Assembly (NCBI RefSeq): GCF_009746625.1
Contig: NZ_VWXL01000046.1
Coordinates: 1-64,000 of the forward strand
Origin: Caproicibacter fermentans
GTDB taxonomy: Bacteria; Bacillota; Clostridia; Oscillospirales; Acutalibacteraceae
Direction of reading: 5' to 3'
DNA: 64,000 nucleotides
The notes beneath the pieces were generated by a model. It was not told the DNA's origin. It was given only the letters and a program-made list of their open reading frames with translations, and searched no databases. Below are positions 49,997 through 58,692 of the stretch, piece by piece (position 1 is the stretch's first letter; each line of letters opens with the position of its first letter). Made by a program: the position numbers and the translations under genes.

Positions 49997-50170
49997 ATGC
50001 AGCATTACGAAGATTTGTACGGTCTGATACGCCAGGACCCGGAAGCCGACCGGTATTTTCGTTCCCTTCCGAATTTCGTCCGCGAATCAATCAGCCAGCG
50101 GGCCCAAAGCATCAATTCCATAGAAAGCCTGCGTGACTACGCGGAAAATCTAACCAGGGACGACGAATAA
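49997..50170 (+). CDS. Small conserved Clostridia protein, function unknown
   Basis: The 57-residue helical protein reads MQHYEDLYGLIRQDPEADRY, then FRSLPNFVRESISQRAQSI and SLRDYAENLTRDDE. Similar short proteins (LYeqlr.d.eA..yf.sLP.yV.e.i) occur in many Clostridia, but no role is known to me. The ATG has AAAGGAGGG seven bases upstream; the longer frame from 49919 contains that site and is not used. It converges on a glycosyltransferase gene 31 bases away. Confidence 0.7.
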   Translation: MQHYEDLYGLIRQDPEADRYFRSLPNFVRESISQRAQSINSIESLRDYAENLTRDDE

Positions 50171-50201
50171 CATGCTGAGTCCAACGGGTCCGCAGGACCC
50201 T

Positions 50202-51512
50202 TTACCGCTGCGAACTACAAAAATTCCAGATTGCTTTCGCGGCTTCCGTCTCTCCATCTATTTCGGTCAGCAGCTTCTGTAAAATTTGCATCTTGGAACG
50301 GTAATGAGGGTCCGTGCCGACCGTTTTCAGCGCACCGCAGATTGCGTCGGCCTTCCAGCGCCGGGACGGAAGCCTGACGGCCGCCCCGAATGAAACAATA
50401 TGCTCCAGATTGATCTGCTGCTCCGGCTGTACCGCAAACCCCACAACCGGAGTACCGCTTGCAACCGCCGTCTGAAGCGTCCCCTGTCCCCCGTGGCTCA
50501 GAACCACATCCGCCATTTTATTCACCTTCAGAGCCGGAACAAACGCGTCCGTCAGGTACAGGTCCGGGCTGCCGCCCGCAACGTTTTTCGCTTCCTGAAA
50601 AGGGCATACGGAAGGCGGGCACAGGACCACGGAGGTACAGTTTTCCATCCTCTTTAATGCGCGGATCGCCTCAAGTAAAAAATCTTTGCCTCCGGAAGAA
50701 CCAAGCGTACAGAAAATTTTCAGCTTTCCGGAATCCGGTTTCAACCGCCTTTGTATTTCCGGATCAATCTCCGCATCCCGGGTCCCTTTCGGATACAGCG
50801 GTCCCGTCACGGCAAAATTTTCCGGAAGTGGTTTTCCTTCATAAAAAACCGAAAAATCGTTGATGATCGTAAAATCCGACTTGAGCATATCGAAGAGATT
50901 CTCAGGTCGGTTTTCTTTCCCTCCCGCCAGTTCAAACGCCCGGATCAGATTCTTCTGACGCAGAAGCGGTATTTTCAATTTCAGGGATTTGGGAATAGCC
51001 GCCATAATTTTCATCCGGACCGTTTTGGGGAGCAGAGTCAGCGGCCCCACGAAATCCGGAAGATCTTGAAGCAACCATGTAGAAAACGCTTTCGGTTCAA
51101 ACGGAACCGGAAGATAACATATTTCCGGAGTACCGGTCAGCTTTGCCGCCATTCCTGCAACCGGCCAGAATCCGTGAATCACGAAATCCGGCCGAATCTC
51201 CAACATTGCTTCATATTCCCCGCGAAGCAGTTCGGCGGCCAGACCCGCATCCCCCACAAATTCAAGCGCCGAAGTCTTCAAATCCTGCCGGAATCCGACT
51301 CCCGGCAATGCGGGCTTTGCAGGTGTGACGGAAAAACCGGCTTCGGCGAAGGCTTCGTCAAAGCGTCCGCCGTGGCTTAGAAAGATGATTTCCGGGCTTA
51401 ACCCCGGCGGGCACTGCCGCCTAAGTCCCCGCGCCAGCTCCAGCGCGCGAGTCGCTTCCCCGGCATCCTGGAACAAAGAACAAAAAACGATGCGTACCTT
51501 CTTTTCCCCCAT
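50202..51512 (-). CDS. GT-B glycosyltransferase (UGT/MGT-like)
   Basis: The product of about 436 residues starts with a Rossmann strand (KKVRIVFCSLFQDAGEATRALELARGL). The C-terminal half has the UDP-sugar site pattern GKLKIFCTLGSSGGKDFLLEAI and VVLSHGGQGTLQTAVASGTPVVGFAVQPEQQINLEHI, the hallmark of GT1/GT28-type enzymes acting on lipids or small molecules. Acceptor and sugar are unknown; glycolipid synthesis is possible. The ATG at 51512 is preferred because the ATG at 51548 lies inside a TATAAT that looks like its -10 box. It is divergent from tspO. Confidence 0.8.
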   Translation of the reverse strand: MGEKKVRIVFCSLFQDAGEATRALELARGLRRQCPPGLSPEIIFLSHGGRFDEAFAEAGFSVTPAKPALPGVGFRQDLKTSALEFVGDAGLAAELLRGEYEAMLEIRPDFVIHGFWPVAGMAAKLTGTPEICYLPVPFEPKAFSTWLLQDLPDFVGPLTLLPKTVRMKIMAAIPKSLKLKIPLLRQKNLIRAFELAGGKENRPENLFDMLKSDFTIINDFSVFYEGKPLPENFAVTGPLYPKGTRDAEIDPEIQRRLKPDSGKLKIFCTLGSSGGKDFLLEAIRALKRMENCTSVVLCPPSVCPFQEAKNVAGGSPDLYLTDAFVPALKVNKMADVVLSHGGQGTLQTAVASGTPVVGFAVQPEQQINLEHIVSFGAAVRLPSRRWKADAICGALKTVGTDPHYRSKMQILQKLLTEIDGETEAAKAIWNFCSSQR

Positions 51513-51594
51513 TTTATAAATCGCCTTTCTCGCTCTCGGACGTGTCATTATATTTGTTCTCCAGAAGTATATATTACTCCGAGGTGATTGCATT

Positions 51595-52074
51595 ATGATT
51601 ATTTCCTGGAAAAAATTAAAAGTTCATCTGATCTCGATCCTGTTTGCTGTCGGGGTTGGCGCACTAGCCGGTTTTCTGACCAGAAACGGGATGACTGCGT
51701 TTGAGGCACTGAAAAAGCCGTCTTTGACGCCGCCCTCAGCAGTATTTCCCATCGTGTGGACCGTTCTTTATGTGCTGATGGGGATCAGCTCAGCCATGAT
51801 TTATCAATCGGATTCCCCCGGCAGAAGAAACGCGCTGATTTTCTATGCGGCTCAGCTTGTCGTCAACTTTTTCTGGACTATTTTTTTCTTTTCCCTGAGA
51901 GCCTACTGGTTTTCCTTTTTCTGGCTTCTTCTGCTTCTTGGCCTGATCATCGGCATGGTCGTGACGTTTTGGAAAATTAATAAATCCGCAGCGCTTCTGC
52001 AGCTGCCCTATTTGCTTTGGGTCGTTTTTGCCGGCTATTTAAACCTGATGATCGCCCTGTTGAACCGGACATAA
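51595..52074 (+). CDS. tspO: TspO/MBR-family membrane protein
   Basis: The 159-residue protein has five membrane helices and the TspO signature: KKPSLTPPSAVFPIVWTVLYVLMGISSAM and AQLVVNFFWTIFFFSLRAYWFSFFWLLLLLG. TspO proteins bind porphyrins and other hydrophobic ligands; the bacterial role varies. GAGGTG precedes the ATG. It is divergent from the glycosyltransferase. Confidence 0.92.
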   Translation: MIISWKKLKVHLISILFAVGVGALAGFLTRNGMTAFEALKKPSLTPPSAVFPIVWTVLYVLMGISSAMIYQSDSPGRRNALIFYAAQLVVNFFWTIFFFSLRAYWFSFFWLLLLLGLIIGMVVTFWKINKSAALLQLPYLLWVVFAGYLNLMIALLNRT

Positions 52075-52122
52075 GCGAAACGAATGCTCAGGGAAACAAC
52101 CGTTTTGTTTTGGAAAAGCCTG

Positions 52123-52131
52123 TGATATAAT
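52123..52131 (+). promoter_or_regulatory. Extended -10 promoter of the 2-hydroxyacid dehydrogenase gene
   Basis: TGATATAAT gives a TGn extended -10 with consensus TATAAT (52126-52131). A weak T-rich -35 (TTTTGT 52103-52108) lies 17 bp upstream. Confidence 0.6.
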
Positions 52132-52163
52132 GGAATAAAATTGTAGATAGGAGTATGGATACC

Positions 52164-53144
52164 ATGGACAAAAAAACAATCCTGTTTGATTTTCCCGAAG
52201 GCTTTAAGGCGGATGAAATTCGCCGGGCAAAACTGCGGGGAATTGCGCCCGATGCCGAACTGATTTTTCAAGATAACAACGAGATCAATCAGGACTTGAT
52301 TGCAAAGGTTAATATTCTGATTGGAATGCCGCGCCGGTCCATACTGAAATATGCTTCTAACCTTGAATGGCTGCAGCTTCTCAGCGCAGGAGCGGATCTG
52401 TATACCAAGCCCGGCGTCCTGCCCGACGGAGTCACCCTTACCAATGCCACAGGCGCCTACGGAAAATCCATGTCGGAATACATGATTTGTTCGGTGCTCA
52501 GTCTTCTTATGGATTTCCCCCATTACCGTGACAATCAGCGGCAGCATCAATGGAAAAGCAGCGGAAAATCGAGGCATGTCCTCGGTACCACCGCCCTTGT
52601 CGTCGGCCTTGGAAACATCGGCAGCGAATTCGCAAAACGGTACAAAGCGCTGGGCGGCAAAGTGATCGGCGTAAAACGCACACCGGGTGAAAAGCCCGAT
52701 TATCTGGACGAGCTGTATACCGCCGACCGGCTGGACGAGCTTCTTCCCCGCGCGGATGTCGTCACCCTCAGCCTGCCGTCAACCGGCGAAACACAGCATT
52801 TGTTCGGCAAAGAAAAGATCGGCCTGATGAAACCCGACGCCGTTCTTGTCAATGTCGGTCGGGGAACCGCAGTCGATACCGATGCTCTCAGCAAAGCCCT
52901 TTATGCAGGAAAGCTTTATGGAGCCGCACTCGATGTTACGGACCCGGAGCCCCTGCCGGCGGAGCATCCGATCTGGGACGCGCCGAACACCATCATTACC
53001 CCGCACATCTCAGGCAGATGGGACGCCCGCGAAAACTTCGAACGGGTTTTTGAAATTATCTGTACAAACCTGTCCCGCTATTTTGATAACAAAACCTTGA
53101 TCAATATCGTCGATCTGTCCACCGGTTACAAGAAGAACGACTGA
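52164..53144 (+). CDS. D-isomer-specific 2-hydroxyacid dehydrogenase
   Basis: The 326-residue protein has the NAD-binding loop VVGLGNIGSEFAKRYKALGGKVIGVKR and the catalytic set: Arg in VNVGRGTAVDTDAL, Glu in DVTDPEPLPAEHP, His in IITPHISGRWD. It reduces 2-oxoacids or oxidises D-2-hydroxyacids with NAD(H); the substrate is not predictable. The ATG at 52164 is ten bases after GGAG; the ATG at 52155 is too close to that site. It is monocistronic and ends at the hairpin at 53175-53203. Confidence 0.92.
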   Translation: MDKKTILFDFPEGFKADEIRRAKLRGIAPDAELIFQDNNEINQDLIAKVNILIGMPRRSILKYASNLEWLQLLSAGADLYTKPGVLPDGVTLTNATGAYGKSMSEYMICSVLSLLMDFPHYRDNQRQHQWKSSGKSRHVLGTTALVVGLGNIGSEFAKRYKALGGKVIGVKRTPGEKPDYLDELYTADRLDELLPRADVVTLSLPSTGETQHLFGKEKIGLMKPDAVLVNVGRGTAVDTDALSKALYAGKLYGAALDVTDPEPLPAEHPIWDAPNTIITPHISGRWDARENFERVFEIICTNLSRYFDNKTLINIVDLSTGYKKND

Positions 53145-53174
53145 CGGAAAACAATTTGAAGCAATCCCTTCCTG

Positions 53175-53206
53175 CCCCCGGCTTCTTTGCCGGGGGAATT
53201 TATTTT
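53175..53206 (+). terminator. Probable terminator of the dehydrogenase gene
   Basis: CCCCCGGC (53175-53182) pairs with GCCGGGGG (53189-53196), followed by AATTTATTTT. Confidence 0.7.
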
Positions 53207-53286
53207 CTGTTTTTTCATTAAAACGCGTTTTTCCGAAACAAATCACCTATCACGCTATAATTTGCAAGACTATTTATATAAATTGT

Positions 53287-53315
53287 TTGACAAATTATTT
53301 TTAGATGATTATAAT
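53287..53315 (+). promoter_or_regulatory. Perfect consensus SigA promoter of the RHH-clpB unit
   Basis: TTGACA (53287-53292), 17 bp, TATAAT (53310-53315). The surrounding ATAATTTG (53257-53264), CAAATTAT (53291-53298) and ATAATTT (53311-53317) copies form inverted and direct repeats over the promoter and could be operator half-sites. No CIRCE or CtsR-like repeat is seen. Confidence 0.85.
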
Positions 53316-53338
53316 TTAAAAAGAAACGAGGTGTGGGA

Positions 53339-54004
53339 ATGGATCGCAATGTCTACAGTATTGTGCTGCTGGAAGAATTGGTGGACGCGGTGGACCGCCT
53401 TGCGTGCGAACGGGGAATCAGCCGAAGCGGAATGATTAACCGAATCCTTGCGGACTACCTTTCCTGTGCCACTCCGGAAGAAAGAATCGGAAATATCTTC
53501 AGCTGTATGGAACAATATTTTTCAGCCGCGGAAAATTTTCAGGTGCGTTCCCGTCAAAGTGAGACCATGCTGACCATCCGCAGTTCCCTGAAATACCGTT
53601 ATCATCCGACCGTTCGTTACGCGCTGGAGCTTTTTCGGGAGAATTCGAAGGCCATTGGAGAGCTGCGGGTCACCTTGCGTACAAAAAGTGCCGTGTTGGA
53701 AGATCTTCTGACCGAATTTTTCACTTTCCGGGGCAAAATGGAGCAGCGGTGGCTTGGAGCGCATTTCCCCGGCGACCATGTCCCGTATGGGATCGGACCC
53801 GGCCGCTTTACCAGAACTTTAGTCGCCCCCGCTTCCGAACAGGACCGAACGGCGGAAAAAACATCGGAAGCAATCTGCGACTATATTTTGGAATTTGACC
53901 GGGAATTGAAGCATTACTGCGCCGGTTCCGATTCTCCCATCAAAACGCAGGTAAAACTGGAATGGGAATATCAAAATCACATTAAGAAAAACATAATCAT
54001 ATAA
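53339..54004 (+). CDS. Ribbon-helix-helix (CopG/Arc-type) regulator upstream of clpB
   Basis: Residues about 4-45 have the RHH pattern: [38 protein letters not shown], with the strand, two helices and the G-x-S-R-S turn of CopG-type regulators. The remaining 170 residues are of no family I recognise; they are rich in Arg and Phe ([34 protein letters not shown]). The ATG at 53339 follows GAGGTG; a GTG at 53333 is possible. It lies 38 bases before clpB with no terminator between, so the two are cotranscribed. The likely role is control of this operon, by inference from position. Confidence 0.7.
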   Translation: MDRNVYSIVLLEELVDAVDRLACERGISRSGMINRILADYLSCATPEERIGNIFSCMEQYFSAAENFQVRSRQSETMLTIRSSLKYRYHPTVRYALELFRENSKAIGELRVTLRTKSAVLEDLLTEFFTFRGKMEQRWLGAHFPGDHVPYGIGPGRFTRTLVAPASEQDRTAEKTSEAICDYILEFDRELKHYCAGSDSPIKTQVKLEWEYQNHIKKNIII

Positions 54005-54042
54005 AAATAAGTTTCAGACAGACAAAAGGGGGTTTGGGATTG

Positions 54043-56649
54043 ATGGATACTCAGAAGTTTACTCAAAAATCACTGGAAGCGATTCAGCAGGCTCAGAATA
54101 TTGCGATTGAAAACAGCAATATGCAGGTCGGGCAGGAACACCTGCTGCTGTCCCTGCTGACCCAGCAAAACGGACTGATTCCTCAACTGATCAAGAAAAT
54201 GAGCATTGACTCGGAGGCCCTTATCCGTGATGCTCAGGAGCTGGTGAACCATCTGCCCGGCGTGACGGGTCCCGGCCGGGAACCCGGGAAAATTTATGTT
54301 TCCTCCGGTACGGACGCCGCTTTGACCGAGTCTGAACGCCTTGCGGAGCGGATGAAAGACGAATATGTTTCTGTGGAACATGTCATGCTCGCTCTGATTG
54401 ACCGCCCGGATCCGGAAATCCGCAAGTTGTTCGATCGTTATGGGATCAACCGCAATTCTTTTCTCGCTGCGCTTTCCACGGTAAGGGGAAGCACGCGCGT
54501 CACCAGCGACAATCCGGAGGAAACCTATGACGCTCTGGCGAAGTACGCACAGGACCTGGTATCCCTTGCAAAGAACCACAAGCTGGATCCCGTCATCGGC
54601 CGTGACGATGAAATTCGCAACGTAATTCTGATTCTTTCCCGCAAGACAAAAAACAACCCCGTCCTGATCGGCGAACCCGGAGTCGGCAAAACCGCGATTG
54701 CAGAAGGTTTGGCGCAGCGCATTGTACGCGGAGACGTCCCGAACAGTATTAAGGACCGCAAAGTGTTTTCCCTCGATATGGGCGCGCTCATCGCGGGCGC
54801 CAAATTCCGCGGCGAGTTTGAGGAGCGTTTGAAGGCCGTTCTGAACGAAGTCAAAAAGAGCGAAGGAAAAATCATTCTCTTTATTGATGAGCTGCACACG
54901 ATTGTGGGCGCCGGCAAAACGGAAGGGAGCATGGACGCCGGAAATCTGCTCAAGCCGATGCTCGCCCGCGGAGAGCTGCACTGTATCGGCGCGACCACGC
55001 TGAACGAATATCATCAGTACATTGAGAAGGACGCGGCTCTGGAACGCCGGTTCCAGCCCGTCATGGTTGAGGAGCCGAGCGTGGAGGATACGATCTCGAT
55101 TCTTCGCGGACTGAAGGAACGCTATGAGGTTTTTCACGGCGTGAAAATTCAGGATCAGGCGCTGATCGCTGCGGCGGTACTGAGCAACCGCTATATTTCG
55201 GACCGTTTTCTGCCCGATAAGGCCATCGATCTGATTGACGAAGCCTGCGCGATGGTCCGCACGGAAATCGACTCGATGCCGACCGAGCTGGACGATATTT
55301 CCCGCAGGATTATGCAGAGAGAAATCGAAGAGGCTGCTTTAAAGAAGGACTCGGATCCGCTTTCCAAAGAACATCTGGCACAAATTCAAAAAGAACTGGC
55401 GGATGAACGCGCCCGCTTTAAAGAAATGAAAGCGAAGTGGGAAAATGAAAAGCAGGCGATCAGCAAAGTGCGCGGACTCCGCGAGCAGATCGAGCAGGTT
55501 AACGCGGAAATTGAGAAAGCGGAACGGAATTACGACCTGAACAAAGCGGCGGAACTAAAGTACGGAAAACTTCCGGAGCTCGAAAAGCAGTTAAAAGCGG
55601 AGGAAGCGGTCGCGGAGAAAACTCAGAATTCCGATTCTCTTCTGCATGACCGCGTCACGGAAGACGAAATCGCGCGGATTGTCGGGCGCTGGACCGGAAT
55701 CCCGGTGTCCCGCCTGGTGGAAAGCGAGCGGGAAAAGCTGCTGCGGCTCGGAGATATTCTTCATCAGCGCGTTGTCGGTCAGGACGAAGCGGTCCAAAAG
55801 GTGACGGATTCCATTCTTCGGTCGCGGGCGGGAATTCAGGATCCAAACAGACCGATCGGCTCGTTTTTGTTCCTAGGCCCCACCGGAGTCGGCAAAACGG
55901 AGCTGGCTAAGGCGCTGGCACAGGCACTATTCGACGACGAAAAGAACATGGTTCGAATCGACATGACGGAATATATGGAAAAATTCTCCGTATCCCGCCT
56001 GATCGGCGCCCCTCCCGGTTATGTCGGATACGAGGAAGGCGGCCAGCTGACGGAGGCCGTCCGCCGGCACCCGTATTCCGTGGTTCTGTTTGACGAAGTG
56101 GAAAAAGCCCACCCGGACGTCTTCAACATCCTGCTGCAGGTTCTGGACGACGGGCGGATCACCGACTCGCAGGGACGCACCGTCGATTTTAAAAACACCA
56201 TTCTGATTCTGACCTCAAATCTCGGTTCGGACCGGATTCTGGAAGGGATCAATCAGGAAGGACAGATCAGCGAGGAAGCCAGAAGCCAGGTCACCGCATT
56301 GCTGAGGCGTCAGTTCCGTCCGGAATTTTTGAACCGGCTGGATGAAATCGTCTTCTACCGCCCTCTGACGCGGAAAGAAATAGACAAAATTGTAGACCTG
56401 CAGATCGCGGCGCTTCAAAAGCGTCTGAGCGGCAAACAACTCAGCGTACGCCTCACTCCCGCCGCAAGGGAATTTGTCGTAAACCGCGGCTATGATCCTG
56501 TTTACGGTGCAAGGCCGCTCAAGCGGCTGATTCAGAGCAATGTCGAAACGCTGATTGCCAAGATGATTCTCTCCTCCGCCTTGCCCCCCCAGACCGAGTT
56601 GATCATCGACAGCGACGGGGAACAGTTATTCCCCAAAACCGAAAAATAG
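54043..56649 (+). CDS. clpB: ATP-dependent disaggregase ClpB
   Basis: ClpB threads aggregated proteins for refolding with DnaK. The 868-residue protein has the Clp N-domain repeats ([20 protein letters not shown]), NBD1 with Walker [16 protein letters not shown], the long coiled-coil M-domain (about residues 400-530, e.g. [20 protein letters not shown]) that marks ClpB, and NBD2 with [15 protein letters not shown] and a C-terminal D2-small domain. The ATG at 54043 has AAGGGGG upstream; an earlier TTG is possible. It lacks a visible CtsR or CIRCE site, so the upstream RHH gene is the best candidate regulator. Confidence 0.97.
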   Translation: MDTQKFTQKSLEAIQQAQNIAIENSNMQVGQEHLLLSLLTQQNGLIPQLIKKMSIDSEALIRDAQELVNHLPGVTGPGREPGKIYVSSGTDAALTESERLAERMKDEYVSVEHVMLALIDRPDPEIRKLFDRYGINRNSFLAALSTVRGSTRVTSDNPEETYDALAKYAQDLVSLAKNHKLDPVIGRDDEIRNVILILSRKTKNNPVLIGEPGVGKTAIAEGLAQRIVRGDVPNSIKDRKVFSLDMGALIAGAKFRGEFEERLKAVLNEVKKSEGKIILFIDELHTIVGAGKTEGSMDAGNLLKPMLARGELHCIGATTLNEYHQYIEKDAALERRFQPVMVEEPSVEDTISILRGLKERYEVFHGVKIQDQALIAAAVLSNRYISDRFLPDKAIDLIDEACAMVRTEIDSMPTELDDISRRIMQREIEEAALKKDSDPLSKEHLAQIQKELADERARFKEMKAKWENEKQAISKVRGLREQIEQVNAEIEKAERNYDLNKAAELKYGKLPELEKQLKAEEAVAEKTQNSDSLLHDRVTEDEIARIVGRWTGIPVSRLVESEREKLLRLGDILHQRVVGQDEAVQKVTDSILRSRAGIQDPNRPIGSFLFLGPTGVGKTELAKALAQALFDDEKNMVRIDMTEYMEKFSVSRLIGAPPGYVGYEEGGQLTEAVRRHPYSVVLFDEVEKAHPDVFNILLQVLDDGRITDSQGRTVDFKNTILILTSNLGSDRILEGINQEGQISEEARSQVTALLRRQFRPEFLNRLDEIVFYRPLTRKEIDKIVDLQIAALQKRLSGKQLSVRLTPAAREFVVNRGYDPVYGARPLKRLIQSNVETLIAKMILSSALPPQTELIIDSDGEQLFPKTEK

Positions 56650-56674
56650 CCCCCTCCCTACGGAGGGGCGAACG

Positions 56675-56708
56675 AAAAGAGGACCGGCTTTTCAGCCGGT
56701 CCTCTTTT
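56675..56708. terminator. Bidirectional terminator between clpB and the TetR gene
   Basis: AAAAGAGGACCGGC (56675-56688) pairs perfectly with GCCGGTCCTCTTTT (56695-56708). A smaller GC hairpin (CCCCTCC/GGAGGGG) lies just before it. Confidence 0.9.
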
Positions 56709-56738
56709 CACAGAAAGAAAAAATGTGCCATTCATGAG

Positions 56739-57338
56739 TCATGCCGAATTCCGCTGAGAAAATGATCTGTCCTGAAGGACGCCTGTTCCCATACCGCCGT
56801 CATGATCTAGCAAATGCAGGAGGCATTCAACCTGCACACGAAGCAAGCTGCTTTCACCGAGTACGCGGTCGCCGATCATAATGCTTAACAACAGAAGCTG
56901 AACGGCGGACTCCTTTGCCGCTGAATCATCTTCGTCTTCCGCATCTGCATGCGATGATGTGGAAAGGATGCGTTTGCTGAAGTCGTGGACAATCGGAGAA
57001 CACATGACGCTGTAAGTAGGGCTGGTCAAGACCTGTATGATGAACTTGGCTTCATCTGCAGTTTCATAACTGAGATTGAGAAAACTTCTGACCCTGGATT
57101 CAAAATCCTCTTCCGGATCGGACAGAACCTGCAAAAGCCGCTCAAGCTCTCCTTCCAGATATAATCTGACGCATTCGACAACAATTTCATCTTTGTTTTT
57201 AAAATATTGATAAATGGAAGCTTCATTCATTTTCGCCTCGCCGGCCAATTTTTTTACAGGTGTTCTGTCAATTCCATTCTCTGAAAACGTTTTTATAAAA
57301 CACTTCAGATACTCTTTTTTGCGTTCTTCCCGGTTCAC
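56739..57338 (-). CDS. TetR/AcrR-family transcriptional regulator
   Basis: The 199-residue protein has the TetR helix-turn-helix: FIKTFSENGIDRTPVKKLAGEAKMNEASIYQYFKNKDEIVVECV (residues about 14-57). The C-terminal ligand domain is not recognisable. It starts with GTG after GGAGGG. It has no adjacent efflux pump or enzyme, so the regulated gene may be itself or distant. A 14-bp palindrome lies in its promoter. Confidence 0.88.
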   Translation of the reverse strand: MNREERKKEYLKCFIKTFSENGIDRTPVKKLAGEAKMNEASIYQYFKNKDEIVVECVRLYLEGELERLLQVLSDPEEDFESRVRSFLNLSYETADEAKFIIQVLTSPTYSVMCSPIVHDFSKRILSTSSHADAEDEDDSAAKESAVQLLLLSIMIGDRVLGESSLLRVQVECLLHLLDHDGGMGTGVLQDRSFSQRNSA

Positions 57339-57369
57339 TTCATTCCCTCCATTTCTTGCTTCTATTTTA

Positions 57370-57397
57370 ATTGTATGACATAATAATTATTATACAA
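57370..57397 (-). promoter_or_regulatory. Promoter of the TetR gene with embedded palindromic operator
   Basis: On the minus strand TTGTAT (57392-57397), 16 bp, TACAAT (57370-57375). The perfect 14-bp palindrome ATAATAATTATTAT (57380-57393) lies between the two boxes, where TetR binding would block RNA polymerase. Confidence 0.5.
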
Positions 57398-57399
57398 AA

Positions 57400-57781
57400 A
57401 AGAAAATAAATTATATTTTTCGATATTTTTTTGTTTTTCAAACATTTTTTAGCTTTTTCAAACCAATTCTTTTAAAAATAATTCTTATGATTCAATTTAA
57501 ATCAAAATGGAAAGAAAATGATCAACAAATATGAAACATAAAAATTGTCTTCTATGCACAAATCTCAATTCACTCTGTAAAACGCAGGGAATTTCTTTCT
57601 GTGCCCCGCCGCTTATCTGTCCTGCTTCAACTTCCAAACAAATAAGCCCGTCTCTTGTCATAGTAAAATCCCCTTAGCGCAGTCTTGAAATCTTGTTGTT
57701 ATTCCAAGTATCTGCCCCAAAGGGGATTATATCAATGCAAAGGCGGGTTTATTGGTTTTGGTTGTCCTGTTCCGTGTGAAA
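57400..57781. other. AT-rich intergenic stretch between the TetR gene and mrp
   Basis: No gene is supported here. It is AT-rich up to about 57560. A short inverted pair ATCCCCTT / AAGGGGAT (near 57671 and 57721) is present. No terminator with a clear T-run for mrp, and no known RNA, was recognised. Confidence 0.4.
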
Positions 57782-58621
57782 TCAGCCTTTTGTCAGGCGC
57801 TCCACCTCGTCGGCCGCGTCAGAAAGCCACGGAACTTCAATGTCCTCCGCATTCCCGGCATCGCACTCAGCGGAAACCTTCGGGTCCAAAGGACATCTGC
57901 CAAGAACTTTCAAGCCGAATTTCTGCGCCGTCTGTTCCAAATGGCTTTCTCCGAAAACAGTAATCTCTTTGCCGCAGTCCGGGCATTTGACATAGCTCAT
58001 GTTTTCAACAATCCCAAGAATTGGAATATTCATCATTTTGGCCATGGAAACCGCCTTGGAAACAATCATGGAAACAAGCTCCTGCGGCGAAGTGACAATG
58101 ACTATCCCATCCAAAGGAATAGACTGAAAGACCGTCAGCGGTACGTCGCCGGTTCCCGGAGGCATGTCGACAAACAGATAATTTACATCCTTCCAGACAA
58201 CATCCGTCCAGAACTGCTTGACCACATTCGCAATAATCGGCCCGCGCCACACAACGGGAGCGTTCTCATCCTCCAGCAGCAGGTTGACGGAAATAACGTC
58301 GATTCCCGTGCGGGTTTTGACCGGAACAATTCCATTCTCGTTCCCCATCGCATGCTGATGAATCCCAAACACCTTCGGAATCGAAGGGCCTGTCACGTCA
58401 GCGTCCAGCACGCCGGTATGATACCCGCGGCGGTTGAGCTGAACGGCCAGCAGGGAGGTAACCAGGCTTTTTCCCACGCCGCCCTTGCCGCTGACAACGC
58501 CGATGACCCGGTCTATTTTACTCTGCGGGTTCGGCTTCGCCAAAAAATCCTGAGGTTCCGTGCGAGAAGAGCACGATTCCCCGCAGGAGGAACAGTCATG
58601 ACTGCAGTTTTCTTCACTCAT
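57782..58621 (-). CDS. Mrp/NBP35-family Fe-S cluster carrier ATPase
   Basis: The 279-residue P-loop protein has VIGVVSGKGGVGKSLVTSLLA (deviant Walker A), GVLDADVTGPSIP and FVDMPPGTGDVPLTV. It has the paired cysteines VKCPDCGKE used to bind a bridging 4Fe-4S cluster, and a Cys-rich N-terminus (CSHDCSSCGESC). It delivers Fe-S clusters to apoproteins. AGGAG precedes the ATG. It has its own promoter at 58664-58692. Confidence 0.93.
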   Translation of the reverse strand: MSEENCSHDCSSCGESCSSRTEPQDFLAKPNPQSKIDRVIGVVSGKGGVGKSLVTSLLAVQLNRRGYHTGVLDADVTGPSIPKVFGIHQHAMGNENGIVPVKTRTGIDVISVNLLLEDENAPVVWRGPIIANVVKQFWTDVVWKDVNYLFVDMPPGTGDVPLTVFQSIPLDGIVIVTSPQELVSMIVSKAVSMAKMMNIPILGIVENMSYVKCPDCGKEITVFGESHLEQTAQKFGLKVLGRCPLDPKVSAECDAGNAEDIEVPWLSDAADEVERLTKG

Positions 58622-58663
58622 TAAAATAACTCCTTTTTTACAACATACGGGCTTCTTTTTCCT

Positions 58664-58692
58664 ATTCTAAGATTCTATACTAAATTTGTCAA
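58664..58692 (-). promoter_or_regulatory. SigA-type promoter of the mrp gene
   Basis: On the minus strand TTGACA (58687-58692), 17 bp, TAGAAT (58664-58669). The -35 box abuts the gpsA stop. Confidence 0.75.

Noticed and set aside
50185-50200. GGGTCC-GCA-GGACCC hairpin between converging genes as a terminator
   Set aside because: Short stem without a T-run on either side.
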